A DNA stretch of 64,000 nucleotides from Eutrigla gurnardus. Lineage: Eukaryota > Chordata > Actinopteri > Perciformes > Triglidae. Positions 32,486 to 44,023 of this stretch are shown piece after piece. Where the stretch lies: contig OY741270.1 of assembly GCA_963514095.1 (NCBI GenBank), positions 23,414,056-23,478,055 of the forward strand, read 5' to 3'. The translations under genes were made by a program, and so were the position numbers. The stretch's first letter is position 1; every line of letters begins with the position of its first letter. The notes under the pieces are model-generated. The model worked only from the letters and a program-made list of their open reading frames with translations, was not told where the DNA came from and searched no databases.

Positions 32486-32941
32486 TGAACACTGCACCGT
32501 TTATGACATGGCCACTCTGACAGTAATAAACTGCTGCATCTTCAGCCTGAACTCCACTGATGGTCAAAGTGAAGTCAGAGCTGCTTCCACTGCCACTAAA
32601 CCGAGATGGTGTTCCTGATTGACGTGTGCTAGCTAAATATATCAGGAGCTTTGGAGGCTGTCCAGATTTCTGTTGATACCAGGACAACTCATTACCATTG
32701 TAAACACGTTGACTAATCTTACAGGTGAGAGTGACAGTGGATCCTGGAGTAGATGTCACTACTGGAGGCTGAGTCACAGTCACCTGACCGCTGCATCCTG
32801 CAGGACAAAACAAATCATTCATTCATCAGCAGAAGGAAAGGAGAGAAAAGGCGAGGCGTCGTGTTTGAGATGTTGCCGAGCCAACGAACCTGTAAACCAG
32901 CAGCAGGCCAGCGTCCAGATGAGGATGGTGATGAGAGTCAT
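32486..32941 (-). CDS. V8, Ig light-chain V segment
   Basis: Leader exon 32941-32890, V exon 32797-32486 (312 bp), open. CDR1 QRVYNGNE and CDR2 region LASTRQS match V5, although V8 has the alpha flank and no LINE upstream, as J-proximal segments do. CDR3 is one codon shorter (QSGHVINGAV). FR1 ends LTCKIS, with Ile replacing the usual Thr. J4 lies about 790 bp to the right. Confidence 0.93.
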
Positions 32942-33006
32942 GGTGGTTGTGGTCTCTGCTGTGTTGACTGACAGATCTGAGTCCTGCAGTGTTGAACTCA
33001 CAGGAC

Positions 33007-33051
33007 TATAAAGCTTCTCAGTTCACTGGAGGATCAGCTGACGATGCAAAG
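33007..33051 (-). promoter_or_regulatory. V8 promoter with variant octamer
   Basis: CTTTGCAT at 33051-33044, E-box CAGCTG and TATA-like box. Confidence 0.72.
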
Positions 33052-33726
33052 CCTCCTCTCTATGGAAATGATTTCTCTGCTCTCAACAGACTGAAGGCAA
33101 CGTGGGACACGAAATCAGGAGGAATACGGCTCGGATGAACAACATGGAGGATCTTAATGGAACAGAGGAAAACACTCACATTAAAAGTGCAGTTGAGGAT
33201 TTAAGGATACGTTTGTGTTCACTGTGGTTGGTATGAAACGTTTGTCTGCTGTTCATTTACTGACAGGATTTAATGAAATCTATCAGATATTTCACTTTTT
33301 CATCATATGACTTTGTAAATCATCATTATCTATAAGCATCATGTTCATTTAACCATGTATGAACTTAAATAAGACTGAAAATATGACTTATGAAGAGGCT
33401 GTCATCATTTCTCTGTCTGGTGTAAAAAAGTAAAACAAACTTAAATAATCAATATTTATTTATACAATAAGTTTGAATACATATAATTTGAAACATTTTG
33501 TATATTCAATTAAATATAATTATTTCTATATTAATAGAAAAAGTTTTTTCAGCGGATAGATTTGTCTCTCAAATCTAAAAATATGCTATAAAATTATTAA
33601 AAAACATGTAGAAGTTGAAGGAATAGGAGATAAATCATTACTTAATTAAAATAAATGATTAATTATGCATTCTTACTATAAAATAACTCTGTTTTCAGTG
33701 GACAGATGCTTGTTCACAGTGCAGGA
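33052..33726. other. V8-J4 interval
   Basis: Non-coding, AT-rich copy of the V1-J1 interval. Confidence 0.55.
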
Positions 33727-33765
33727 GGTTTTTGTACGGCCACTTAACGAGGTTGTATCACTGTG
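33727..33765 (+). other. J4 23-RSS
   Basis: Nonamer 33727-33735, 23-bp spacer, heptamer CACTGTG 33759-33765. Confidence 0.96.
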
Positions 33766-33803
33766 GAGGATTTTTGGTGGAGGAACCAAACTCATCGTTT
33801 ACT
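33766..33803 (+). CDS. J4, joining segment (RIFGGGTKLIVY)
   Basis: 38 bp with intact FGGG and donor GTAAGT. It is the most divergent J: Arg-Ile replaces Trp/Tyr-Thr at the CDR3 end and Tyr replaces the final Asn. It should be functional and would give distinct CDR3s. Confidence 0.94.
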
Positions 33804-34157
33804 GTAAGTATCACAGATTTATGATTTCTACAACGTTCAATATTATAATCGCTTTGTCAAAAGTAAATGTGATGAACCAAATCATTATTTTGGATCATTT
33901 ATACTTTTTGGATATTTATTATTCATTAATCTAGGCTGATATTGGAGTTTAGGAAAACACTGCATATTATTTTCCTATTATAGATTATGTTTTGGTGAAG
34001 TAGATGCAGTATTTTATTTTGTAACATTGAAACATCTGTTAGTGTGTTAGCTGTACGTTATAAAATCTAATGTTGATCAAACTAATAAGAGGGTTTATTG
34101 TACATTCAGTGTCGCTGCAGTTTGTGTTCACGGTTCGTTAGTTCAAAGTGATGAAAA

Positions 34158-34167
34158 GGAAGTGAAA
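34158..34167 (+). promoter_or_regulatory. Candidate PU.1/IRF4 element, J4-C4 intron
   Basis: GGAAGTGAAA within intron 33804-34489. Confidence 0.55.
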
Positions 34168-34489
34168 CAGACAGATGTCAAAGTCTTTCACTGCTTACAG
34201 TTTACAGATGATTAATGAAACTTTTCTATTCCAATGACTCCTCAGTCACATTGTATATGATTCTATAATGATTTCATGAGGAGAGCCGCAGGAGAAGATT
34301 GGTTCCTGTAAATGACAGAACTCCAGTCAGCGTTGTATTTGTTAAATCCTCCCTCCATCCCATGTCTCTGTGTGACCACAGCATCATGCACACAGCTAAC
34401 CCTCAGTAACGTCACCTCTGTCATGTTCAGCTGTCTTTCCTACAGTGGAAGTTAATCTGCTCCTCGTGTGTCTCTGCTCTCCCCTCCAG

Positions 34490-34809
34490 CTGGCTCCATG
34501 ATCCGGCCCTCAGTCTCCCTGCTTCCCCCCTCCTCTGAGCAGCTCTCTGGGGGCTCGGCCACGCTGGCCTGCCTGCTGACCGGCTACTCTCCTCAGGGAG
34601 CCGTGGTGAGCTGGGAGGTGGACGGCACCGAGGTGACGGAGGGGGTCCTGAGCAGCTCAGAGGAGGAGAAGAGCGGACTCTACAGCAGCAGCAGCACCCT
34701 GAGCCTGAGCCAGGAGCGCTGGATGGCAGGAGAGCTGTACTCCTGCAAGGTCCTCCATCACAACCACAACCAGATGCAGTCCCTCCACAGGAGCCAGTGT
34801 AAGGCTTAG
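34490..34809 (+). CDS. C4, Ig light-chain constant exon
   Basis: 320-bp exon encoding the same protein as C1. The codon before the stop is GCT rather than GCC. Both intradomain Cys, the core Trp and the terminal SQCKA are present. It is the last C exon before the 4.2-kb DNA transposon. Confidence 0.96.
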
Positions 34810-35008
34810 AGGGTCTGGATGGAGGCCAGGACAGGAGCTCTGCATGGGGGGAGCAGGAGGAACACACCTGCTGCTCTGAACAATCTGAGGACAACGTTTG
34901 TAGAGGAAACTATAAAGCCTTGTGTGACTGCTGTAAAGTAGCTAGAGAGTAATGTGTGTAGCTCAGCAAGTAGATGTGTGTGTTTAATAACTGTCTTTTT
35001 ATAATAAT

Positions 35009-35014
35009 AATAAA
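35009..35014 (+). terminator. C4 polyadenylation signal
   Basis: AATAAA 200 bp after the C4 stop; one extra AAT repeat precedes it. Confidence 0.85.
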
Positions 35015-35132
35015 GCTTTCACTGATGAATTACATGATGAAGTGTTTGGTGTTTTATTTTATGAATATAGGACTAGAGAATGAAATGGTTTCATAACTAC
35101 TAGTACTACTCCCTGCAGAAAATGAAAGCTAA

Positions 35133-35477
35133 TCAAGCATATCATGTCAAGTACCGCGGTGAAGTTAGTTTTAAGTTGGATATTCAAAGGACATTCACTC
35201 CGGTTCCAGCCGCGACTTTACTGATGTTTGCCCAGTGTTGGCAGCAGGAGAACGGCTCCAGGGCCTCGTGCTAAGTCGTTAGAAACTTATTTAGGGACCG
35301 TCCTTAAATTACTTACCATAAATACAAAATGATTGCATTTTTTTCAATAGCTTCCACATCATGTGACCCAGTGACTCCAAACCGGTATCCAATTGTATTT
35401 CTAAACCGATTAAATAAGACACACCACTTTTTATGCTATGTTAGTGCTTTGTCTATTTTGTATGAATATTAATATGC
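35133..35477 (+). repeat. Left terminal inverted repeat
   Basis: Pairs with 38985-39341 in reverse complement with scattered mismatches and small indels. Confidence 0.8.
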
Positions 35478-35523
35478 AGAAATTATAACATTCAGTTTTG
35501 CTTACCTCCTCAACTGCACAAGC

Positions 35524-38500
35524 ATGCAGGTGCCCCTTGAGGTTTTTTATCACATGTGTGTGCTTTTTGATGCAGAGGAGTACACTCATTCGGAAAAACA
35601 GAGCAAAACATACCTCGACAAGTGTGTTTTGAAAATCCAGGACATGAAGCTGGAAGAAAGTGGGCATGTAATGGGAGAGAAGGAAAGCACCAGTGAGAAA
35701 TCTGCTAACAGTGCTGTTGGAAAGTCACATTTTACACATGCTTTTCAAGTCAGGCGGGACCAAGCAAAGTGTGACATCCTATCAGAAGATGCAGTTGTCA
35801 TAAACAACCATTACCTCTGTCCCGGTGTCATCAATGTGCTGTTAAAAAACTATATGGGGATTTTCCCATTGTGGAGTTGGTTGTTGCTTGGAGATCTGTC
35901 ACGGCATGGAAAATGCATGACCTTCAAAACAGACGGAAAAGAACAAAAACAGGGATACCAACTGCCATGTTGAGCTCTGGTTTGGTTTGGTCAAGCACTC
36001 CATCCTCTTAAAGAAGAAGTACCTAAGACCTGCAGAGTTCATATCCAAAATGTTTGCCTCAATGCAAGGAAGATCACATTGGGCAACATAATATGCCAAT
36101 GCAGATACTGGATAAAAACATTACAAGTTCTCGCAGGCCAGATGATGACCATGAAGAACAGTGGAGCAAGCGGGACAGCTCTACTGGTCAATTGAAGTCC
36201 AAGTCCAGCTCAAAGTACTTCAATCCACCAGAGAAACTACCAAACCCCAGGAGCCTACATGCCAAAAAAGTGAAGAAAAGGAAAGAGGCTCAGGATCAAC
36301 AAGTTACAGATGCACAGGTAAATATGGTTTTACACTTGAGGCAATATGTGTTTAAATGGTTGTTTAGATATATACAGTGGAGATCAAAATTAGAGAACAA
36401 AGTATTAATACTTGATTTATTCTGAAGTGTAAGTGAAGGTATGTTGCATGTTGCTGAAGGAGGTTCACATAAACATTTGCATTCATCCAGCCATGTAGCT
36501 GTACAAGAGGCCCAACTCCTGCTGCAGAAAACATCCCCCAAACCATGACACTTCCTCCTCCAAATTTAACTGACTTCTTTACACACTTTGGGTTCATTCT
36601 TTCTGCTGATGAGAGGTTTGGTCACTGTAGAGTGGGCTTTCGGTCTAAATTGTCTTAAACGACGAGACACTGTGCCAAGACGGATCCTTGTCCTGTTCAG
36701 CACTGAACTGGCGAGCAACTCCAGCTGCAGCTTTTCCAAAACCTTTTCATTCCCAGTGTCAATATTAAACTGCATTAATGCATTTCCTGGAAATTCTCAT
36801 TTGCAGTTAACCTTACTATGGAAAAAGAGGGACACAGAAATGGTCATTTCAGTGCTCCCTTCACAGATTAAGGAGCACAGCATCCTCATCCACCATAGTG
36901 AGCAATGCTCACTTCGACCATACAAGTGGTTGACAGGGGAGGTACGTGACTGCATGTTTTCAAGTATCATAAGTTTCACTCTGCACTGTGACATACCTAC
37001 TTTATATAGCATTTCAAGACTTATATCAAAAGTGTTCAATTACTAAGATACTCTTAAAATGCTGGAAAGTTCAGACAATTTTAGAGTGTGTATTAACTGA
37101 ATAATTATTATTTTTTGTTTTTTATTTTGTTGTTTTTGCCAGGTTATTGAGGGCCTGTTTCATGTTGCTGCCCACACATTCAAGGTGGTGGACACCATGT
37201 ACATTATGAATCATTACTCAGCAGGTGGGATTCTGTTCAGTGACAGAACTGAGCTACCTCGTCACAGTTTACCAAAGGTAATGTGTGTGGTGATTGTAGG
37301 TCTGTTTGTGCATGGTGATGATGTGGGGTGTGGTGGGGTGGGGAATGACTTGGAGGTTCATGGTCATACATTAGCTACATGGAGTAAAAAATGGTCTAAA
37401 TTCAAATCAAGTACTACATTACCTGAGATTATTGATTTTTTTTTTATCCTCTCTGTGTGTTTAAAATCCCCTCATGAAATATTTGGTTTAAAGTTAATCA
37501 ACCTACTATTGGACATCCATACCAACACTTCTATCTAGAAGTTCCTAGGCACAACAAATACAGTGCACAAGAAAATAATTGTCATGGGTAAACCATGAAT
37601 TTGTCATTAGAAGTATGCATGTTTGTTTTCATCCTTTTTTATTTGATGGGTCTTGTAGGTAAACTTTGACAACCATAAAGCTGTTCTGTCATTTGTGCTC
37701 ATCAACAACAACCACTGGAACTTGCTGGTTTGTAATTCTTTTGTTTTTGTTTTTTATTTCATACTTTTGTATTCTGTATTATTTGTCTTTTAATGCGCAC
37801 CACTTAACTATTAATGTAAAAAAGATAATTTGTGATTAATAGTAATGTTCCTCTTTGTTCTGTCACAGTACATTAATGCAGAAACCAGCACAGTATTTCT
37901 GATGGATCCAGCAGCATTGTCATCAGAGCTTGAGGACTCTAAACATGCTGCTAAAAGAATACAGTAAATCCACATTTAAGCTAGTTTTGAAAATTCTTAT
38001 ACAAATACATCTAAATGTTTAAAGTGAATAACAGTCATTTACATTAATATTCACAAACAACAGTAACTGAAGTGTAGAGGTCAGTATTCAGTCAGTAACA
38101 TGTATGGCTGATTTGCTCCAGTCCCTCAAACATTGGTTATTCACTGGTGGTACCACATGTAACAAAATCACTATTTAAAGTGTATTAAAATTAACCTTAT
38201 TTAGGGAATACTTAAGGATGAGGAGGACACGCCATGGCAAAGCAGACTGGGTGGATGTTAGGTGGAAAGGGGGTTATGAGCCATCCAGTTCAACAGGATG
38301 GCAGTAGCTGCGGTGTCATTGTTGTTAAGGTAAGCGAAGGAGATTTTGTATTCATTATGTCATGTACGAAATGTCATGTGTGAAAGATCATTACATTTCA
38401 GAACATTTAGGAAAATATAAAATGCATCTGAAGACAAGTTACAAATCTGTTAAATGTTTTGGGAGGCACTACTCACAGGTCGATGTCTTCAATACCGTGT

Positions 38501-38860
38501 TCCCCATGTTTGTTGTCAGTAGCTGTGTAATTATTATCCAATGGAGAAACACCCACAGAAGTGTTGTTTGTTTAGATGGCAAAAGCAATGATGGAGGCAT
38601 TCCCTCAGATCCCAGATGTTAAATTTGAGACATCAAAAAAGGCCATGAAAAAGGAGAGGAGAGATCTGGCTGTCGAAATCCTAAAGGTATCAGGTACATA
38701 TACTGTAAAGCACACATAGGCTATAGTATAATTACAATATACTGTATGTAATGTAAATAAATAAATCAATTATTTTGTTTCAGTCTTTGATGAGCACACT
38801 TGTTGTGCAATGTGTGCAGCCATGAGGCCTCCGGGATCTGGACCTCCCGTTACAGACTGG
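35524..38860 (+). pseudogene. Transposon gene with Ulp1/C48-type cysteine protease exons, decayed
   Basis: Exon-like pieces in order: 35524-35973 (ends in a stop), a HVELWFGLVKHSIL segment near 35965, 36054 to about 36317, 36805-36941 (KEHSILIHHSEQC), 37143-37277 (VIEGLFHVAAHTF), 37659-37727 (NNNHWNLL, candidate catalytic His), 37869-37973 (VFLMDPA, candidate Asp), 38205-38329 (QQDGSSCGV, catalytic Gln and Cys, TGC 38309-38311), 38576-38686 and 38784-38860 (CCAMCAAMRPPGSGPP). GT and AG sites join them in phase where checked. The Cys exon changes frame between its first half (HGKADWVDVRW) and the QQDG motif. With stops in the first part, it is not a working gene. Confidence 0.65.
36373..36776 (-). 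mobile_element. Tc1/mariner fragment nested in the transposon gene
   Basis: Minus-strand peptides FGGGSVMVWGMFSAAG and a weaker RLRQFRPKAH segment are typical of Tc1 transposase C-terminal regions. The left end reads TA then CAGTGGAGATC, like a Tc1 inverted repeat next to a TA target. The other end is missing. It sits in an intron between the exons ending near 36317 and starting near 36805. Confidence 0.65.
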
Positions 38861-38984
38861 GTGAGTTGTTGTGAAGCAGCAGTTCCAATGTAGAATTGTT
38901 ATGTAGACATAACAAGTACACTTGAGTCCAGCTAAGGTAAAGCCAACTGACACAAGCATGTAAACACACTGATAGCAACATTAA

Positions 38985-39341
38985 AATGCATATTAATATT
39001 CATAAAAAATGCACAAAGCACTAACATAGCATAAAAAGTGGTGTGTCTTGTTTGATCAGTTTGGTAATACAATTGGATACTGGTTTGGAGTCACTGGGTC
39101 ACATGATGTGGAAGCTATTGAAAAAAAATGCAATTATTTTGTATTCGTATATTTATGGGAAGTAATTTAAGGACGGTCCCTAAATCAGTTTCCAACGACT
39201 TAGCGCGAGGCCCTGGAGCCGTTCTCCTGCTGCCAACACTGGGCAAACCTCAGTAAAGTCGCGGCTGGAACCGGAGTGAACATCTGTCGAATATCCAACT
39301 TAAAACTAACTCCACCGCGGTATTTGGCATGATATGCTTGA
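38985..39341 (-). repeat. Right terminal inverted repeat
   Basis: Reverse complement of the left repeat; the outermost 14 bases match exactly. Confidence 0.8.
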
Positions 39342-40494
39342 ATGTGAATGTGATGTATATGATTTGATGTCAATTAGACTAGTTCATGACTTAATATTAA
39401 TCATAATTCATGGTTTAAAAGCTAAGCATTCATGAGTTGAATACTACTGAATTACAATAGTATTTTGAGAGTTTGTTATGATATTCATTATGGCCATAGA
39501 TTGAATTCATGACATAAGAAGTAATAGCCTTGTTTTACACAGGCTAGGTTTTTTCCTGGGATCACTTGATTTGGATTTGGATTCTGAATTCTCCTTGACG
39601 AAGGAGAATTAGAGCTGATACAGGGTTTATCCTGCAGGAAGGATCACCTATCCTTTCTCTCACACTTGGAGTTCACCGGTGTGGTAGGACTTCTGAATGA
39701 CTAAACTTGACTATTTTCTTTTTGTTGACTAACTGACTTATTAAAGGCCCTTGCATTCTGGATTGAAGACACTTTCACTGCATTCTGGATTGAAGACACT
39801 TACACTGCATTCTGGATTGAAGACACTTAGACTGCATTCTGGATTGAAGACACTTACACTGCATTCTGGATTGAAGACACTTAGACTGCATTCTGGATTG
39901 AAGACACTTACACTGCATTCTGGATTGAAGACATTTACACTGCATTCTGGATTGAAGACACTTAGACTGCATTCTGGATTGAAGACACTTAGTCTGCATT
40001 CTGGATTGAAGACACTTACACTGCATTCTGGATTGAAGACACTTACACTGCATTCTGGATTGAAGACACTTACACTGCATTCTGGATTGAAGACACTTAC
40101 ACTGCATTCTGGATTGAAGACAGCACAGACAAGCTGAACTTAAAAAGGACTACGAACATTAAAGGACACAACAGCGGGACACTTTATTGTATTCTAAGTG
40201 AGCTGTGTGTTTCATGGGATTGTTGTTGTGTGTTAAACCGTGAAAGCGCTGTAAAATTATTAATGTTGAAATTGTCGTGCCAAATACTGTGGTATTGTTT
40301 AATTCCTCTGTGATAACTGGTTGAAAAGGGGAACTATTTTATTTTCAGTTTTCAATACATTTCATATGTTTGAGTAAAGGTTATTGCCTATCACTTATCT
40401 TGTCTGGTGCTTCCATGTGTGGTCAATGTGTCACTTAGCTCCTCCCGAACCTAGAGCAACTGTTACTTACAAAGATTAGGTTATCACGGTTACA
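39342..40494 (+). mobile_element. LTR-related fragment with 27-bp minisatellite, copy 2
   Basis: Matches 14525-15979 (same GGCCATAGATTGAATTC, TTTTACACAGG and GGTTACA end) but has only about half the minisatellite copies. Its left end abuts the DNA transposon's right repeat. Confidence 0.6.
39753..40121 (+). repeat. 27-bp minisatellite, about 14 copies
   Basis: Same unit as 14889-15612, more homogeneous. The open frames on both strands are a by-product of the 27-bp period. Confidence 0.9.
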
Positions 40495-40896
40495 AATAGG
40501 ACTATGGAATGTAGTGGTTTTATAACTACTAGTACTACTCCCTGAAGGTAATGAAAGCTAATGGTCGTATGTTTATTTGAAGAGAAAATATTATATTTTG
40601 AGGATGAAATTAATTGGATTTTTAAATTATAACTTATAAATTGTAAAAGTCTGAGAAGATTTTAACCTGACCATCTCACTCATAAAGAGACTGAATGAAC
40701 TGATAAGAATATGAGTTTAAAACTGCATGTGGAAGAGCGTCTGTGAGTCTGTTTCAGTTTTATTTAGAGTCATTGTGGTTCTGCTTGGTGACTCTGCTTG
40801 GTGTTGTGTTCACTGGACCAGTTATTCTCATCACCGTCTCTTCAACAACCCTCTGCACCTGCAGCAGGCCGTTCTCACTTCAGTCACACTGAAGGA
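40495..40896. other. Interval before V9
   Basis: Beta-type V 3' flank and locus sequence as before V2, V5 and V7. Confidence 0.55.
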
Positions 40897-40924
40897 GGTT
40901 TTTGTACGACTCTAAATCACTGTG
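40897..40924 (-). other. V9 12-RSS, divergent spacer
   Basis: Heptamer and nonamer are canonical. The spacer differs from all other V RSSs (plus strand ACGACTCTAAAT) but keeps its 12-bp length. Confidence 0.93.
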
Positions 40925-41392
40925 TGAACACCCGAGAACCGCTTATCTCGTGGTAACTCTGACAGTAGTAATCTCCAGCATCTTCAGCCTGAACTCCACT
41001 GATGGTCAAAGTGAAGTCAGAGCTGCTTCCACTGCCACTAAACCGAGATGGTGTTCCTGATTGACGATTGCTAGCTAAATATATCAGGAGCTTTGGAGGC
41101 TGTCCAGATTTCTGATGATACCAGTGCAAATACTGATATACACTACTTGTGTAAACAGGTCGACTAGTCTTACAGGTGAGAGCGACAGTGGATCCTGGAG
41201 TAGATGTCACTACTGGAGGCTGAGTCACAGTCACCTGACCGCTGCATCCTGCAGGACAAAACAAATCATTCATTCATCAGCAGAAGGAAAGGAGAGAAAA
41301 GGCGAGGCGTCGTGTTTGAGATGTTGCCGAGCCAACGAACCTGTAAACCAGCAGCAGGCCAGCGTCCAGATGAGGATGGTGATGAGAGTCAT
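40925..41392 (-). CDS. V9, Ig light-chain V segment
   Basis: Leader exon 41392-41341, V exon 41248-40925 (324 bp), open. CDR1 RPVYTSSVYQYL, CDR2 region LASNRQS, CDR3 QSYHEISGSRV. FR2 reads WYHQ instead of WYQQ, and FR3 ends AGDYYC rather than AAVYYC, a common V variant. The beta flank and LINE upstream group it with V2, V5 and V7. It is followed by V10 and V11 before the next J-C. Confidence 0.92.
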
Positions 41393-41457
41393 GGTGGTTG
41401 TGGTCTCTGCTGTGTTGACTGACAGATCTGAGTCCTGCAGTGTTGAACTCACAGGAC

Positions 41458-41502
41458 TATAAAGCTTCTCAGTTCACTGGAGGATCAGCTGACGATGCAA
41501 AT
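41458..41502 (-). promoter_or_regulatory. V9 promoter with canonical octamer
   Basis: ATTTGCAT at 41502-41495 with E-box and TATA-like box. Confidence 0.8.
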
Positions 41503-42545
41503 TGCCTGCCCCTCATAATACGGGACCGTCCCACGTTCATGAATTTTAAGAATCATTTAAAATTGTGGCTCAGGGAAAATCAAAGCTGCACTCACTTTTA
41601 ACTGCATCACACACTTCATTATGTGTGTCACTCACATGTCCTGTTGCATCTTGTCTTGTCTGTTGTTGTTAGTGTTTGTCTTGACACTCAAATTAAATAT
41701 GAGGGTGTTGTATGTATGTTACCTTGTTTTTATGTTTTCTATGTTTTCTGCCTGGGTACAATAGATGAAAACTAGCCATTGTACTATCGAGTATTTACAT
41801 TGTGTATTTAAAGTGATGTCCATAAATATGCACTGTCTCTATTGATTAAACAAATTATTATAACCTTTATTTAATCTCGGGAATATATTGAGGAGCAATC
41901 TCATTTGCAATATAGCCGAGATAAAAACACAAAACATTTTTGGACAAGACAAAACACAAAACATTTGAAAGATACATAAGTAAATCTGAAATATCAGAAG
42001 AGTAAAGTGACGCAGAATAATGAAGACAGAGAAATTAAAAACAGGAGCAGTTAGAAGTAAAATAAGACGCAGTTATGGATTTAAATTGTCCCAATGATAA
42101 GAGTGTGGTAAGTTTCAGGTGGTTTTGCAGAGTGTTCCAGGCTGCAGGTGTACAGTAAGAAAAGTGTGGACAGAGGGAACCTGCAGTGTGATCCAGTCCT
42201 TTGAGCGTGTATGATGGAGACTTGCATTGAAAGACACTAAAGAATTGATATAGGATGGTAAGAGACCAGTGAGAGCTTTAAAAACAAATAAAATCCAGTG
42301 TCTATCACGCCTGTCAGAAAGCGAGGGCCATTCAACTTTTGAATACAGGTCACAGTGATGAGTGTTGTAGTTGTCACCTGTAATAAATCTCAGGGCTGAA
42401 TGATATACAGTGTGAAGTGGGTGTAGAGTTGCAGCTGATGCATGCATGCATAAAATGTCTCCATAATCTAAAACTGACATAAAAGTTGCCTCAATAAGTT
42501 TCTTCAAACTTTGAATTTATTTATTGAAATAGTTCAATAAATAAA
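41502..42545 (+). mobile_element. LINE 3' fragment at V9, with second LINE inside its tail
   Basis: Same insertion as at V2, but its 3' UTR is interrupted at about 41850 by the minus-strand LINE listed next. The original AATAAATAAAG tail resumes near 42530-42545. Confidence 0.65.
41851..42515 (-). mobile_element. LINE C-terminal RT fragment (minus)
   Basis: 130-aa frame with LDYGDILCMHASA, HSALRFITGDNYNTHHC and WPSLSDRRDRHW, the region after the RT core in a common fish LINE. The 3' end reads towards 41860. 5'-truncated. Confidence 0.7.
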
Positions 42546-42889
42546 GCCTCCTCTCTATGGGAATGATTTCTCTGAGTTGTATTTGTTTCACACAAAGAGA
42601 AACGATTTATTCATCAAGAATGTAGGATGAACCATAAACCATCATTAAATAAAACTGGATCATAATGAGCCTGTTTTTGTATTTCTTTTACATATTCAAC
42701 ATGAAAAATACCGTCTTGATATTTTCAGTATCTAATACATCTGTTAGTAGAGGAGATGGTCCTATGTTTATTACGCTGTTAATTTGAAGAGAAAATACTA
42801 TATTTTGAGGATGAAATTAAGGGATTTTGAAAATTATGACTAATAAATTGTAAAAGTCTGAGAATAATTGAACCTGACCAGCTCACTCA

Positions 42890-43138
42890 GTTTTCAGTGT
42901 GAGTACGAGAAAACAGTTCAGACTCACGGTGACACGAGAACTTAAAACTGCGAGGAGCAGCGATGCATTCAAATCATGCAAAACCCGTTTGGGCCCAGCT
43001 GTGGTTGTGGAAGTGAAAGGGAGAGAGGAGGTGGAGGAAGTAGAGGCTACATCTCCCTGTGGACTGATTCAGAAGAAACGTTGGACTCTGCATCTCTCTG
43101 CTCCTTCCGCCTTTGCTGGTAAATAGATACAGGCCGCC
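42890..43138. promoter_or_regulatory. Candidate enhancer module, copy 4
   Basis: CAGCTG 42996-43001, RUNX-like repeats and GGAAGTGAAA 43009-43018. Confidence 0.5.
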
Positions 43139-43195
43139 CTCTGCTGGCTGACTCCATATTACCATGACATTTAATTTGTACAGCCCTTTGCTCTT

Positions 43196-43936
43196 CTCCT
43201 TATCATTACATTTACATTTAGGTCATTTAGCAGACGCTTTTGTCAAAGCGACTAACAATAAGTACATTTGTCAAAAGAAGGAAACAAAGAAACCACAACT
43301 TATCATTGCCGATGAAGTAAGAGCTAAAAATAGAACAAGTGTTTGGTCCTCATCTGAGTAAAGTAATACCTTAAGAGCAACAGTGACTCTGCTGTCCTGA
43401 CATTAGTCGGGAGTTCGTTCCACCACTAAGGACCAGAACAGAGAAGAGTCTGGACTTTGCTGAGCGACATTTGGTTGATTTCAGCGATGGTGGTACCAGC
43501 CGTCCAGCTGAAGTAGAGGAGCGAAGTGCTCGCTTCGGGGCGTGAGGTTTGACCAGTGTTTGAAGGTAGATGGGTGCTGTTCCATTGATGGCCCTGAAGG
43601 CCAGTGTCATCGTCTTGAATTGGATGCGTGCTGCAACAGGGAGCCAGTGGAGGTCACGGAGGAGGGGGGTCACATGGGAGAATTTGGGTAGATTGAAGAT
43701 AAGGCGTGCTGCAGCGTTCTGGATACGCTGCAATGGTTAAATCACAGAGGCCGGGAGTCCGGGCAGGAGAGAGTTGCAGTAGTCAAGGCGGGAGATGACC
43801 AGTGCTTGGACCAGGAGTTGCGTTGCATCCTTTGTGAGGAAAGTCCGAATCCTGCGGATATTGTAGAGGGCAAATCTGCAGGATCGGGCCACAGCAGTGA
43901 TGTTGGGGGTGCAGGATAGTGGGTCATCGATAGTTG
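43196..43936 (-). mobile_element. L2-type LINE end with internal deletion
   Basis: Minus-strand 3' tail (ATTTAC and TTTAGCAGACGC) and RT C-terminus (RIQNAAARLIFNLPK, LLRDLHWLPV). About 100 bp present at 60840-60950 are missing near 43381. A stop follows the first codons of the RT piece. Confidence 0.75.
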
Positions 43937-44023
43937 GATTATGAACTCATATTCTGCTTTATATGTCTCTGCTCTATTTTGTTACTGATTTTATAATATA
44001 TGATAATATTGTAAGCTCCTATG

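Larger units (their letters stand above)
35133..39341 (+). mobile_element. 4.2-kb DNA transposon with about 345-bp terminal inverted repeats
   Basis: The left end (TCAAGCATATCATG) and the right end (CATGATATGCTTGA) begin inverted repeats that stay similar to about 35477 and 38985, sharing ACCGCGG, GGCAGCAGGAGAACGG and CACATCATGTGACC in inverted order. Inside is a decayed multi-exon gene with a Ulp1-type protease domain and a nested Tc1 fragment. Long inverted repeats plus a Ulp1-like domain recall fish families such as Zisupton, but I cannot assign a superfamily. No clear target duplication is seen because the flanks are rearranged. Confidence 0.7.
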
